NCBI GenBank assembly: GCA_030770545.1
Contig: CM061109.1
Coordinates: forward strand, 12,074,001 to 12,138,000
Reading direction: 5' to 3'
Origin: Macropodus opercularis
Lineage: Eukaryota > Chordata > Actinopteri > Anabantiformes > Osphronemidae
Length of the DNA stretch: 64,000 nucleotides
The notes beneath the pieces are model-generated. The model had not been told where the DNA came from. It did no database searches and saw only the letters and a list, made by a program, of their open reading frames with translations. The position numbers and the translations under genes were made by a program. Position 1 is the stretch's first letter, and every line of letters begins with the position of its first letter. Positions 28,355 to 43,100 of the stretch are shown in pieces.

Positions 28355-30370
28355 CAGCACTTAAACACCGACAAAGTAAAAGACAGTTCACAGGCTACAC
28401 AATCCATAAAATCTTTACGATATTTGCATTTTTCTATGAAAAAAATCTTTTATGTTTTGGCTTTTCAAGTGTTTTTATGATTATTTGAGCTCCAGTCCAC
28501 TGTGGCCACTGTGGTTACAATGCACGGCTGTTGGATTTGCTTCTGGCTTCAGATGCTCCTGATGGGAGAGCTCTTTGCAGAGGAATGGTTAAAAGCCTCT
28601 AACCTTCACTAAAGTGCATCCCCTGAAAAGACCTTGCCTCGTTTTTTTCATAGACTCAGAACCAGACCCAGATAAATCCCTTTGTGGATCAACAGCAAAG
28701 CAAACAGTGAGGTCTTCACTTCATTGGAGATAATCAGTAATTGGCCAAAAATGGTGAAGCCAGATAATTGAAAGTAGACTAAGGGAATAGAACAAGAGGT
28801 TGTTTTTTTTTTTACAAGAACAGGGTGAAGTTGACAACTCTCAAGTACAAAACCTGAAGTTATTAGAGTGCAGGCAGGAGTAAATCCAATGCAGTGGTGA
28901 GTGAGTGTTATGAAGGATGCTGGTTTTCCATGAGGGCCAAGACAGAGCGGAGAGATGCTTTCTTTGCTGTGAGAAATGCTGTATCCACAGGCCGTTTGAG
29001 CTGGATGAATTCATTAAAGGAAGCGCAGTCTCTCCCAGCTGCCATCTCTCCCCCTGCAGCCAGACTCCGATCAATGGCAGGAATACATCCAAAACAACAT
29101 TTAGCACAAGACCTCGGAAGCAGGGGTGCATTTAAGACTTCTCTGTGTGCGCTCATCTCCCCTGGATGTGAGCGCTGTTTCAAAATGTGCTATTGAAGTA
29201 GAGAAGGGGAGGTAGAGGGGCAATGTGTCTGTATCACAACAGAGAAGAGTGTTTAACACGAGTGCGTCAAGACGAGACATTCTGCCATTTACTGTTGCAA
29301 GGGAAGCGCAAGCGTGTGTGTTACAGAGGAGCTCACACTAAATAAAGGATATTTCTGTTCAAATACCAAACCGAATCAAAAGGAGTCAGGTGATCTGCGT
29401 CTGTAATAACATCCTGAGAGTCACATCAAGCTACAAGGATTATTTTCAGTGTCACATGAAAATACACTTACACACAAAACGCCAGATACTCAGCAAAGTC
29501 TCGGTTGTGAAACTTTTAAGCAGCTCACTGCGAATCCAGCTTGAATCTTTAGCCCATTTTATATGTATTATGTAATTTAAATTCCACACCTAATCGTGTC
29601 AACCACAACCAAAATGCATCTAGTACCATCTAGTGGTGATAGAAGCCATGCACTCGCTGTGGGCGACACACAAAGGTTGCAATAGGAAACTGCCCGGAGG
29701 GTTCAGTAAATCATACATGACGTTGTTAGAGTAGCGTGTCCCATACACAAGCTATATAGCGCAACTAAATTTAACTACGTGCTGGATGCCATTAGAAAAT
29801 CCTTGTGCGCAGAGTAGCACCCTACTGTGCTCTGATGAGGAGGCTCAGGTAGACGTTTCATTTTCCTGTAATATTTAATGGTTGGTCATTGTATTAATAC
29901 AGTTACCGTGTGTCCTATTTACTAAGTATATTGTGATGTACGAAGTATATTTTCCATATTGTGCGGGCGGTTAAGATAATGGCTGGGTGGATGGATGGCC
30001 TTACTTATTGCTATGGAGTTTGTAGTTTATGGTGGTTTATGATGCTTCACATTCAACTACAGCACAATAATTCAACAAATGAATGAACAGTCCAATTGTC
30101 CTGCTGAAAAGCAAAACAAAACAGCATGGACGTTTTAATGATGTCCGTGATTTAGAGCACAGGTCATTGCAGTATTGGACCTTACAAAGACTAGTGTAGC
30201 AGTGGCGAAACCATCAAAACACAGCGCAAAACATCAGACCCTGAATTTTACTACACAGTGTAGTTTTTCTTATTAACATCTGGGTTAATCGCTAAACATG
30301 GGTGAAAAATTCCACTGTTCTTCATCCGCAGCAAGCTCGTGTTATACACACATTTCATTTAGTCTACATT
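28355..30370. other. Non-coding DNA, 3' of grb14
   Basis: No gene was recognised. Overlapping short frames near 28840-29200 on both strands look like chance. Confidence 0.6.
29964..29998 (+). mobile_element. Remnant of fish L2-like repeat tail
   Basis: The sequence GGGCGGTTAAGATAATGGCT followed by GGATGGATGG resembles the terminal AAGCGGTTAAGAAAATGGATGG tail with its tetranucleotide run, found at the 3' end of common fish L2-like elements. Only the tail survives. Confidence 0.5.
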
Positions 30371-30376
30371 TTTATT
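30371..30376 (-). terminator. grb14: Candidate grb14 poly(A) signal
   Basis: AATAAA on the minus strand about 670 bp past the grb14 stop codon. It would give a 3' UTR of about 0.7 kb. Other signals farther away cannot be excluded. Confidence 0.4.
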
Positions 30377-31042
30377 CAAAAAATGCCACCTGTACATTAT
30401 GTCTCACAAACTCTGTCCATCCACTTCCTGAGAGGCCGTTTTATCGTATAATTAACAAACAAACAAAAAGAACACGTTCCTGAATACTTGATGCAATGAC
30501 AAAGAAATGCAGAATAGCTTAGTTTCACTCTGATTCAGCAGGACAGAGCTTCGGTGTATTACAGTTCACCACAGGCGGCAGGTCGTCCTCAGAATCATGA
30601 TATGGCAAATAAACATTAGATCTGACGAACCATAACTGACAGGCAAACATCATTACTGTATACATACTGTAGTAGACGTTGCATTAACATGGTTTCAGTA
30701 AAATGAAATGTTAACGTTGATAGAATCGTGTCGTACACATTCATCTTTTAAAGATTGAGAATAAAATCATATTTCAACTTTGGACAACTTCTAGATACGG
30801 GAGCATCACAGGGCTCAGGAACATATTTCACACATCGTCAGCACCTGTGGTCATTCATTCATAATTAGAAAACTAAGCGTGGACCACAGTTTGAATATGG
30901 ACTTCAGTGGATGATAACAGTGTCAACGTGAATTATGAATTAATGCGTCTTTCTTTTTTCTCTTCAAGGCACAAAATCACAGGGAGTGTTTGTCCAGAAA
31001 TTCCCGAGGGTGACGGTGCATGCGGGCTCTTGGCTTCCTTGC

Positions 31043-31189
31043 TCACAGAGTGATCCGGGCACAGTGGTGCTTGAGCTTGCAGGGAAGGACCCCACGGTTC
31101 AGCTGGTAAAACTCCACCAACTGAATCAGGTCAGTGAAGCGCGTTTGATCCTCGTCCAGACTGTAGTACAACTCTCCATCGTCGTCCAC
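31043..31189 (-). CDS. grb14: grb14 last coding exon (SH2 C-terminal half)
   Basis: Begins in phase 0 after ...ATGTAG and ends in TGA. It encodes [17 protein letters not shown] through [20 protein letters not shown] and the terminal CARITL, almost identical to the GRB14 C-terminus. Confidence 0.96.
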   Translation of the reverse strand: MDDDGELYYSLDEDQTRFTDLIQLVEFYQLNRGVLPCKLKHHCARITL

Positions 31190-34100
31190 CTACATGTGCA
31201 CACACGTGACGAAATGGAAGCTGTTTGTTTGGAAGATGAATAAAAAATAAAACAACGCAGTGTGTTGTACTCACAGGTAAGATCTGAAAGTGTTTGACTT
31301 TCTGCACGTGACACAGTGACAGTACAAATGTCTTAGGATTGCTTTGGCTGTCCCTCAGAAGGAACACTCTGAAAACAAAACAACACAAAAACAGTCCGTG
31401 TTGGTTTTTTATTTTCTAAATTAAATGTAATAATAAATAAATCTACGGTAAAACGGTAAATAAGTGCTGTAACATTTGCTGGAAATTACTGCACAATCTA
31501 CAACAAACTATCTGGTGAAAATCAGTTTGCTGTTGCCCTCTAGAGGAGGTTGCTTTAGCCCCGTGTTTCTCCTCTTTGGCTGCTTTCTACCAGTATCCCG
31601 ACAGACTACGTTTGTTAAGGCAATGCAGTACAATTCTTTTTAATTTGAACCTGAGATTTTCTTGATGTCTGTGAAGTGCACACTGGAGTTGCTCACCCGT
31701 CAATAAGGCCGTGTTGAGTTATTAGACGCTGAGCCTCGTCCCGAGACAGTTTGCCGTGGAACCACGGCTGAGCCAAGTGGAGAGCTGACGCACAAAGAGA
31801 GACAACGTGCTGCTATGTGTGAAATCAGAAAAACAAACAATAAATAAATAAAAACATTGCCCACAAACCTATACTTGACACAGAGCTCTGTGATGTGGAC
31901 GGACTCCCATGACCGCTCAGACGGTGGCAGCTTTTCCTCTGAGGGAGAAATGAGTTACAGCCGCACCATTAGTTTAATTCATTTTCAAACACAGTTCATT
32001 TATTGTTTATTGTCTCCTTACCCCCAAATGAGTGTTGTCACTTGTAACATTTGCAATAATTGCTAAGTGTTGATTTGTAGGTTTGAGCGCAGACTCGGAC
32101 TCACCCTCCATGACAGACCCTCCTCCACAGCCACAGACAGTGCCTCAGACGGGTTCTCAATCACTCTGCTCTTCTGGCCCGAAAAGTCCATCGCCACCAG
32201 CGAGTTCTCTGAGATGCTTCTCTAAAATCAAAGTTATCAAGCAGTTATTTTGGACGGATCTCACTTTTCATTTACATAAAAGATGCAACAACAAAAACAC
32301 ATGTATTCATTTGTATGTACGAAATAGCTAAAGAGCCATGTGTCTGCTTCTGGCTTCCTGAGCTGTGGAAATAGGGGAGAGGCTTTGTTGTCCTGTGGTA
32401 TTGCATTGCCATCTAGTGTCTAAGCAACACGACTCCATCTTTTATCATTTCTAGATGATTCCACAGAGAAAAAGTCATTGAAAACGGATTAAAGGGGCTT
32501 TGAGAAGAATGACACATGGGCACATTTTAGTCCTTTAAGCTGCCATACACTGTAGCGAGTGGCTCTAAATAACTCTGCCCACTGAAGAAAATTCTTCTTG
32601 TGGGGATTAGCTAGAAGCTTTTAAACTGCCACATTTGTTCCTCTACAACCTTCTAAGCTTGCAATTTAAACGAGCGGTCGAAACAAAGCTGGGGTGTACT
32701 GTGATATTAGAGCCATTCCAGTCGCTCTTATCCACTCTGGCCGATTTCCAGTGATGTAGAGATATTGTACATATTACTTACAGCAACGCTGCGAATGTAC
32801 CTGTACTGTGGAACTGTTGTGTGTGTGCTATGTATGGCTGAATGTGCCACGCAGCCCAAGACCCAGCGGCCTCTCCCTCCTTGTGGCAGGTTCACGTCCT
32901 CCCTTATCTTTCTAGCTAATCCTCCTGGCGAGGCTTTCGGTCACATATGACCCTCTGACCAGGGAGGAGGTGATGAGTTGTTAAATCTGAGAGCAGCTGA
33001 TCACTGTGTATTTTTAGAAAGCAGGGGGTTCATGAACACGTCCAAATGCCATAAATAGATTGTGTTCACTGCCGCAAAGACGCTCGCAGCGGGGCCTCAG
33101 GATATTCTGGGACGAGAGGCCTACATTAACACACTGAAGGTGCCTCATTTGTCCTACGCAATTATGCAATGCTGTGAAATGTTAGCATGCGTAAACCCCA
33201 ACGGGGTTTTAGCACATAATTAGTGCTTTAAACAGACATTTATTTATTTTATGTTGCTCACAACACAGGTATATCATACACAGTGTGAATATTGAGTTTC
33301 ATTTGGCCACATGATACATTTACAGTTACATTTAAGTTCACTGGGATTTTATGAAGTGGATTTATCTGCGCTGAGCAATCTAAAACCAGTAAGGCCATTA
33401 AAAATGCTAAAGGGTCCCGTAAAGCGGAGGTAATCTGCAAAATGGGAAGGAGATGTGGGTTTGTTACTGGCGGGTTTCATTCAGAGCTGCATCTTACCAT
33501 TGGCGAGGCCTTTTGCTTCTGGTGAGGCTGAAGGAAGTTTTGGTACAACTGCATCCCATACTGAAACACAGGCCGTGTCAGTAAATGAAATCCCTTGACT
33601 TTATTACGTGTTAACTTTAAAATACCTTCATTAGACCGTGGATAATGAAAAGCAATACAGATAAATCACAGCGTTATGTGCTTGGTCATAAATTATTTAT
33701 AGAGTAGCAGGAGCGTTACTAATGTTCTGAACAGTATCCAGCAGATATCCAGACAATGAGCACACACGGCTTCTATCAAGATGTGGAGAGCTAATCCAGC
33801 ATCACTCAGTAGTTCCCCTGACCCGCTCCCAGAGCTACGTCTCATTCTAGCACTGACTCAGCGTTCTTCCTTCTAGACATCACTGAGAGTCAGTGAATAG
33901 CAAGCCAACCTTTAACAAACGCATGGCAGTGATCCAGCAGGTCCTGGTCTGCTCATCATCTGCACAAAGCAGCTTCAAGTCCCGGGCTGAGCTACACTTT
34001 GTGGACTGGAGAGAAATGATAGATGATGACAAAATGAGTTCAAACTTTCTAGAAATCAATACTTTTGCTTCTTTTGTGCAACTTTGGCAGTTTTTCAAAG

Positions 34101-37100
34101 ATACAGTACCTTGACACAGAAGCCATAGTCTGTAGGTGCTCCATGGAGCTTCTTAGCCGACAAGACAGTGTAAACATCACTGTCACTAAAGTCAGCAATG
34201 AACTGGAGATGCCGGGGTTCCTGTACATAACACAAGTCATGATTCATGTAACACCAAGCCCAAGATGGTTTAATTTTACAACATATCTGCTGAACGGTTG
34301 TATGTGAGGGATAAAAAGACATCAAAGGCCTGACTTTGTGTATGATTCACTAACTGAGTCCTGCTGCTTTAATTTATTTAATGATGTGGTTACTAGTATG
34401 AAGATAAAAGACGCACACAAGAAAGTCAATCAGAAACATGGACCATGTTTCAGTCGGAACCTGTATTTAAAATAGGACTAATCTTTTGGGCAAAAGACGC
34501 TTAATAACACATTTGAGACAGCGGTGGAAGCCAGTGCCCGTAAATTTAAACAATGCACATTTATCTATGAAACTATTTAAAATGTTTTTATCAGCAATTC
34601 AAGGTGTGGTTAATGTATAAACAAGATAAGGATAAATTTAGGCGTATTGATAGGGACTCTATTGAGACATTATCAAGAGCCACATTGTGCCAAAGATAAA
34701 TGTCCACGAAAAAAAAAGCACAAAGACATCCATTGTTCTGTTTTCATGTGACAAACCCTCCCCACTTCCTTATTTAAAGTAAAGCCTCAGCCGTTAGTGT
34801 CTGTGCTGACTGACTAGCTATGTGTCCGACCAAGACCACGGACAAACCATGAACCTGCTAAAAGTAACAGTGTGCGACACACCAACGTCTTCCCGCGCTC
34901 GACAACAAAAGGTCTGCTGTTGCAGAAAATGAAGGCAGTTTAGAAGTGGTTGTGTTGGCAGCGCTGGTGCCTGGGTATACGCTTCAGGTTGACTTTCCTT
35001 AGGTCAGAACTCAGAACCATTGAGAGTAGTGTTTCTGCCTGGCTGCTGTGCCAGCTGACCTAAGGAAAATCAAGCTCAACCTGTTTCACTGCTCTCTCAC
35101 AACACGAGTGAGACACTGTACATGGAGAATGAACTAGAGAGCTCAGGGTGCACAGAGGAACTTTATTTTGTTTCCTTTTTTTCTCCCCAGGTGTTGTTTT
35201 TATATTATTCAATTGATTTTAACTTCCCTAAACTGCATTCTGTGGATGATGAACTGACCTTAGAAGTTCCCTTGTTGGAGAAATAAAGTCCTGACCGCCG
35301 CAGAAGAAAATAAAACTTCTTCCAGGACTTCCTGCTTTGTTCTTTGGCATGGAGGTGTCCATGGATCTCTAGACATGTGCTGGAGTTGAGAAAGGCCTGT
35401 GTTGTTAGAGAAATGTTTGTCCATAGGTCAATGCAGTAAATTGTCAGTGTGACACTACACATTTAAACAAAGGCTTGAGAAACTTGGCTCACACAGGCAA
35501 AGAGAGTACACTATAAACAGAATGAACCTGATACCTCTATAAGCTGAGAGTGATCCACCAGCCCGTTGGTTTCACTGGACATGGAAACCATGTGATCTGG
35601 GAAAAAGTCCTGTCAACAACGTGGGGAGGATACAAGTGGGTTTTAAAGCGAGGATATGGCACATGCAACATGTTGATGGCATGCACATCATTCCACAACA
35701 TATGGCCTCACCAGAGGTTTCTTGAAGAATTCATACTTAGCATAATTCTTCCTAAAACACAGCCGGCTGTCTGTGTCCATGGCCCAGCCTGACGTCACCT
35801 CCATAACGGACTCATGGTCTTCAATGATTCTCTCTAGTGAGAGGAAGAGGAAAACGAGTCAGGGCTACAGACAAAGGATGGAGATGCTGTAGAATCAGCT
35901 AGTGTCAACCCAAAGTTAATACAAGAAATATAACTTTCCTCATTGGATCACAGTGCAGCGATCTCTGCCACAGAAGAGTGATGTTGTTTAACTCGAGGCA
36001 CTGAGTTTGATTATTAACCTTATAGCAGTGTGTAACCTCTATATGAGAACATTACTTTTAAGTGAAGCAATACAACATAAACTTAATAATTTCCTCGAAC
36101 TAAAAATGATTGCCAGACTAAAAACTGTGATGCAAAAGGGGCAAATAGGTCATCAGGCAACAAGTAACTGGTCAAACTGTACATGCTAGAAAACTGCATA
36201 TGTCTGGATTTTTGAAATAAAATGAAAGTTGTTTTGACACAGCTGATACATGTTATGCAAAATAAAAGCTTTCACATATTTAACACTCATTCACGTTCTG
36301 TATCGTTTGTGAACGCAAACTGAGATTTGATTTACAAACGCGGCTGTGTAAATGTTACAATAAAAGCTAATTATTAGAAAACGCCTTGAGATCTTGCTGC
36401 AAGAACGCACAGACCCCCAAGTGATGGTTCTGGTTGGAGGGTTTTCCTGCTTGTTTAATTGCTACTGGTGCTTTCGGGTAAAATCAGTTCAATTGATAAT
36501 TTACATTAAAGCTCAGAAGGCAGTGCTTTATGTCACTCACTACAGCAAGCGGGGAATCTAAACTCGGCTGGTTTGAGTAGTAGTTATGCTATGTTTGAGA
36601 CACAGACATTTTCTGGATCAGTGCCTCTATAATAGTCTGTTACGACATTAGTTGCAGTTGCATTTTCTACAGAGTTCTGTCCAACTCCACCAACCGCACC
36701 TAAAGGACTAACACAGTGTCCAATGATGTTCAAACTAGAAATATGTCAAAATCACATTTGCTCGTATATATGAGCAAACCTGAACTCTTATCTTAGACTC
36801 TTCCAAATCTCTCATTAAAATTCTTACGAAACATGTTGAATGTGTAGAAGACTAAGTGCTACCTATTCCCAGATGGGAGACGTGTTCAAACAGAGTCCAG
36901 CTGTGGTCATCGATGCAGTGGTTCTTCAAAACAAACAGCTGGCATGTGTCCCGGGCAGTGATGTCACTGGGAACCTCCACTGCTCTGCTGGTGTTGTCTT
37001 CATTGTACACTTTGATTACCTGCAAAAGGAACATCAACAAGGAGAGTGAGAGGAGTGTTTATAAGTGAGCCAAACTATCAGAATTCAGCAGTTAGACCGT

Positions 37101-40100
37101 CCGTTTTCTACAGCAGCAACACTATAGCAAGGAAATCAGAGCAGCAGAGAACACTGTGAAAATAAGTAAAGTGTGCAGTAATCTTGTATAATACCACACA
37201 GTGACATCACATACGGAGAAATAATCCATCTCAAAGTAAACTTACCCCCTTCCTTGGTGCCAAACACAGTTCAGAGTTTGGGCAAGCTCTGTAGCCTATA
37301 CATGGCTGAGTACACAGCATGGCAAAAGGCAGCTTTTGGGAGAAACAAAAGCACGCATGAGACTGCAAAGTGCGTGTCAGCTGGGACGCAACGAGTCTCT
37401 CTCTCCTCTCTCTCTCTCGCGCCCTTGATCTACGCTGCAGAGCTAAAAGGAGGTAATTAGACAAAACTGACTCCTACTACAGCACTTTCCTGGCTCCACG
37501 CATCTGTATCGCTGGGACACGATACCAAATCACCTGCTACCTTTCCTCACCCCCGAGAGTCGAAAAAACCAGAGATCAATCTGCTCATTCACTAGGGGGT
37601 GGAGAGAAAGAGAGAGAGTGTCACAAGGCTCCAACCCCCCTCTCCTTCCACATTCACACACCCATGGCAAGCAGACCTTCGATCATAATGCCCTGCAAGA
37701 GCCCGGAGAGCAATTACTAAGGTCCTGGATAAACCCAGATGTTTGGGTCATCTAAGCCTAAAGCTGACAGAGGCAGGTACGAAGAGAGAAGCACTACAGA
37801 CCGAGCGGACGTCCCTTTTATCCCAGCAGCTTTCAATGGTAGCTGACAAACCCGAAGTCAGAGAGGGCTGAGGTTTGCGTCCTCTGGGAGCAAATGAGAG
37901 CCTTCAGCCATGACATCACCTCTCTGTAAACCATTTAATGTTTAATCAGCCCATGTGGAGCCGTGCAAAGTAAATATTTTAGAAGATGTCCAACAAAGAC
38001 AAACTAGAGACCAATGTACTGTAGAAAACAGTGTCACTGACTGTGGTTATAAAATAAAAAATTAAATGTGAGATTCTTTAGAAAATGTCTTTGTTGCTGT
38101 ATTTTAGCTTAGGCTTTCTTTAAGGAAACAAGTCGCTCCAAATCATCCAGGCGTCACCTTTCAGCAGGATCAGCTTGTCGGAGGGTGGGGAAACCTTTAT
38201 TAGCTTTGGATATGTACTTTAGATTTGCATGACTTAGCACAGTCCAACTGAAACTATTCGAGTTTGTGCAAAGCTTAGCTGGGATTTGGAAACACAGTAA
38301 AAACAGTGTTTGCCCTCTGAAGGCTAAATTAGACCTAAAGTACAAAACCAATCAAATTTAAATCTAATACCACTCTAGCGAACACAATAGCAGGTTTTGT
38401 GACAGTTTCACGCAGAATTCACTACGTTACATGTTTGAGGCCTGTGGAACTTCAAAAGCACTTGGCTGACACATGTGCCTGGAGATGTAGTCACAGCCTG
38501 ATGATGGCAGCAGGAAAGGTGTGAACACACTCACGTAACTGAACATATAAATGAAACCATCACATCTGAGAATGATCTGTAAATTCAGGTATAAACTAAA
38601 ATCCTGCAGGTTTCACCTTCATGTAGCCCCAACATGAGGTTGACATTTGTTTCCCAACGAAAAGAACTTTCCCATTTAGTACCCTGAGCAGTACTTTGTG
38701 CTTTGTGTTACAGCAGGTAGCAAGTATTACTATGAAAACAAGCTCTACCTGCTGTGTCTAACGCTGCCCCTGCGAGCACCGGCGCACGCTGATGAGTTCA
38801 CAGTTGTGCAGACTCTTGTTTTGGGGAGAGCTTCATCAACATGGTTTTGCTGCCGGCAAGGTTGGACATCAGGGCCACGGTTTCTCATCAATGCTGTCAC
38901 CATGGTTACAGTGATTCATTTATTTTAGAGCATTTGGAGCATTATTGCCAATTATTTCATGTGAAACAGTGGGTGCTTGGCCTAAGGCACAAAAATGGTT
39001 GTCATGTGGTGTGTTATCAAACAATGGATTCTTCTCTTCCAGCAGTTTTGGATACAGTAATAAACTTTTTTGGGTCATGCAGCAAAGTCCAACATGTAGA
39101 TGTTACAGAAATATACATGATCAGCGATAATTCAAACACTTGATTTATAATTTCAAGACAAGGGTGAAGTACTCGTTAGTGATTTGTGTGACACCTTGTT
39201 GTACCATTAGTATCTGTCGCACTGTAGCTTCACAACAGACAATGATGATTGTTAATCATTGGTTAAAGAGGTTCTAATGAATGGACCAACACACAGCAGC
39301 CGGTAAATGGCTGAGGCCTTTATCACTCAGCAAACAGCCACATTCACCAGTTCACCTGAAACGCCCACATAATGCCGCTCAAACACATGGACGCATGTCG
39401 GTTACTGTGTGACGCTGACCCGCAATGTCACCATTTCCCCCATCGGCCTCTAGTATCGGTAAGACACATTCTCAGACTTGCCAGACTTTGGATTTGTACT
39501 GTAGCCCTGTATCACAGAGGTGAGGGGCAGATAAAAAGTCTAGACAAGGCAGAGGAAATCCAGAGCGTGCGGGACTATATTTAGTTTTGTTGAACATAAA
39601 CTTCTCTGTTGGACCATCTTATCTCAAGGACAGGACGATTTGAGCCATTTTGCCAATTAGACATATGGTTTAACCTTGCACTTGCACAGCTGTAGCTCTG
39701 TCTCTGAGTGGCGGTGAGGAGGTGGCCTCCAGGCTCTATTTAAGAAACCACTGAGAAATGTCCCCCCAGCTCACAACTGTAATAGAAAATCTGCTCCAAA
39801 TGTTGCTTTAATTACAGCTGTGTTGTTCTTGGGTTGTATTTGTTGCCGAAGCGCTACATGGCACTACTAACTAGTCCTCTGAGCACTGAAACAGAATCGG
39901 GTAACAAATACAAAGTAGTCGTTTGAATTCCACTGCATCTACTCGTGAGGAAATGAATTACAACAACAAACGTTATCACTGATAAGCTGGTTGCTCCGAG
40001 AGTAGCTCAACTGCTGCAGGGGTTACTATTCTGAGCGTACTACGAACTGGAGTGGGACTGGATTTGTAGCTGTGTTCAGGCTGAGGTTGCCTGAAGAAAG

Positions 40101-43100
40101 CTGTATGAACGCTCAAACGTATTGGGAAGGTTGGGGAAAAACAAATTGTTTATGCGTCTTTGCCAAACTAGATCTAAGGGAGAGCCTTCACAAAACAGGG
40201 TAAGAAGAAGCACATTAAAAACGCAATGGCTTGATGCCGTGAAAGTTCGTTTTTGATTCTTTGTACTCAAGTGATGTGCACATTGATGAGTAGCTCAGGC
40301 AGACAACTGTGAACAGACTGAACACAGCATGGACGTGTAACGAGATTTTGGGAAGCGCTCACGTGGCTGGATCGCGTCCAGTGACATCTGACGAACTCGC
40401 TTACATTTAGATCAGGAAAAAAAAAATCAGCACTTCAGTAATAAAGAACAAAACGCGTTCATGCTGAAGAGATAGTAGAGAGGAAACGCTTCCTACCCGG
40501 TTCTGCAGACAAAGTGGCGTGATGGCAGGCAAGGTGACGCGTCTCGCACGGAAATTCATGCTTCTGCCAGGGGTGCACGACTAACTACGTGGAAAATATC
40601 CGTACATAGTAATAGAAAATAAGGACCATGTAGCAACAGATATTAATGTGTTTAACACAAAAGAGTCTCTTCACTTTGGTAACCCCACTGGGAGCAGTAA
40701 AGTATCAGTTACAGGAGGTTCCGTCACAATGTAAGTGTGAGAAACAGACTCATGTTGCCTCCCCACAACACAAACTCCTCCTTTGTCCTTGAGAATGTAA
40801 AAGCTTTTTCCTTTTCCCTCCATTTAGAAAGATACTTCCAACAAACAAACCAGAAAGTGGAAAGGGTTTTTTTTTTTCTCATGGTTAACACAGTTGAGGT
40901 ATGCAGCCCAAGGCCAGGAAGGCAACGTAGCAAATTCAGCGAGTGGATGGTGTAAGAATGAATGAAAAGAAAGCGAAGACGTCTCAGAGGAACACAGATG
41001 TGTTTTGGATGGTTTCTGCTGACACCACACAGCTAACTTTAGTCTGTGGCATGTTGACTTTGTCAATTAACGTGTCAGAGTTGAAACCAAAGTCAAACAT
41101 CAGACCAAGAATGTTTCTTTAAATCTTATGCACCTATTACATACTGTACTGTAGCCGACATGCTTAACTGTGACATATGCAGGTTGTGCTTGGAGGTGAA
41201 AAGTAAAACATTATTAAGCATGAAAGATCATGTAAACCTCTGAAGACCACACACATTCAATTCTCCATGCACTCATGTAGAATAGAAACCCAGTACGCTG
41301 GATAAGTCAAATGAGCAGATCTCTTCTCCTTGATGACATATTTATTTCCCAGCACTGAACGTGGGGGATCGTCTTCTCTTTCGGCTCCTGAGAAAAGACA
41401 GAATGAGAGGAGCCTCCCACAGCAGCTTCATGGTTATCTGAAAACACAGCACGGCGACTGGGGAGCGCACAGACAAACAGACGCTGCCACTTATCACGCA
41501 GCGAAAATGAAGTGGAATTAATGGAGCCAGAATGATAACAGAGTCTCCTCAACTCTCATAACAAAACCAGCTCCAGTTCCACACCGTCCTTGACCAACGG
41601 CAACTAAAGCTACAGCGTTCGCGAGACCAAATCAGTCCACTCAGCTCTCGCTGCTCTGCTGCTCTGCTGCTCTGCTGCTCACTCTGACATGCTCTGCCCA
41701 GCGAGGGGGGGTCAGGTATGCGCTGCATCTGCCAGACTGTGGGGTAAGTTGTCATGCACTGATAATAGCATGGAGCACACACGATACACAGATAATTAGG
41801 CCTGCCTTAAAGTCGTGTGTGTTTGACTTGAACACACCTCCAGTGTCACACGATGCGTGTCTCACATTTCATCACCCGCATTTGAAACTGTCAATCCACT
41901 TATCAGACCTAAGACCGTCTCCTACAGAGCTACCGTAGACATAAACACCATATTTAGATGGTTTATATGGGTTAGGAGTACTAACATGTCTGTAGACAAA
42001 AGGATGAAACTGAAGGAATACTCAGACACAGCGTTCAGCATGAGGTTTAGAGAATCCACATTCTCACGTTCAGCTTTAGGCCCAGTGTGAAACAAAGCGA
42101 TGCCAAGCACAGCTTCCCCAAATTCAGCCTTTCACAGCAAAATGCTTAAATACAACCAATTATTCATTTTTACAAAATCTAAATCTGTCTCTGGGTTAGT
42201 GAGGAATGAGAGCAGCATAGACGGAACAATGATGTCATTGGTTTCTCAAGTGCCACTGACGAGAGATCATAAGCCGGCGACATGAGGATGGTGGCACAAA
42301 AACAGCTGTTCAGTCTGGCGAGCTCCGTTTGTCTTTTCAATAACCCTCGTGAAAGGGCTAAGTAGGAAGCAACCAGGCCCGTGAAGAGCAGACACACAGG
42401 ATCACATAAAGGTTTGCTAACAAGAAAGCCACGCTGTTGCAGAGTGAGGTCAGCTGGGTGTCATTTTGAGGATTATTCTCACACTATCAAAGGAAATGCC
42501 AAACCCATGCAAATCCCTGACCCGTCCTCACAATAGGCTTGTGAGAGCCCAGGAGAATCGCCAATCACGCTCCAATTTTCTGATGTGAAATCCTGCGCGG
42601 AGCCAGGAGGGAACGGAGTAGGGCTCATTTGAGATTTTGAATATCAAATGAAGACACTCGAGCTTTGGCTAATCAAGCAACCGCGCGTGCAGGAAAACAA
42701 ATACCAATTTGATTACGTGCTTATGTTCCTCATGAGTGCAATGAAAGCTTTTATTTATGTACAGTATGTCTGAACCTCAGCCTGAAAGCATCCAAACACT
42801 ACTGCTCTGTGATTTCGAGCTTTCTTATGAGTCATTGCTTTAAACTGCCCCCTGCTGCTGCACAAGCAGACACACACATGCACTCACCCACAAAAGAGCT
42901 GAAAAGCCTTCAAATTCATTATACATTGTCTCATTACACATTTAGACTACACACATAGAAAACTCTAATCAGACTAGATTAATTTTCATAAACATTAGAA
43001 AGCCACACAATACTTTAATTGTTGGCTTTCCTAGATAATGAATGTGTCACCTTAGATTTTGCCAATAAAAAATATTTCAGCTGCCCTTAATAACGGTTTT

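Noticed and set aside
33191..33208. Small palindrome AAACCCC/GGGGTTT resembling a bacterial terminator
   Set aside because: Eukaryotic intron context; a 7-bp stem of this kind is expected by chance.
33910..33986. Shorter grb14 exon using the CTCAG acceptor
   Set aside because: It breaks the reading phase; the upstream acceptor restores frame and the expected seven extra residues.
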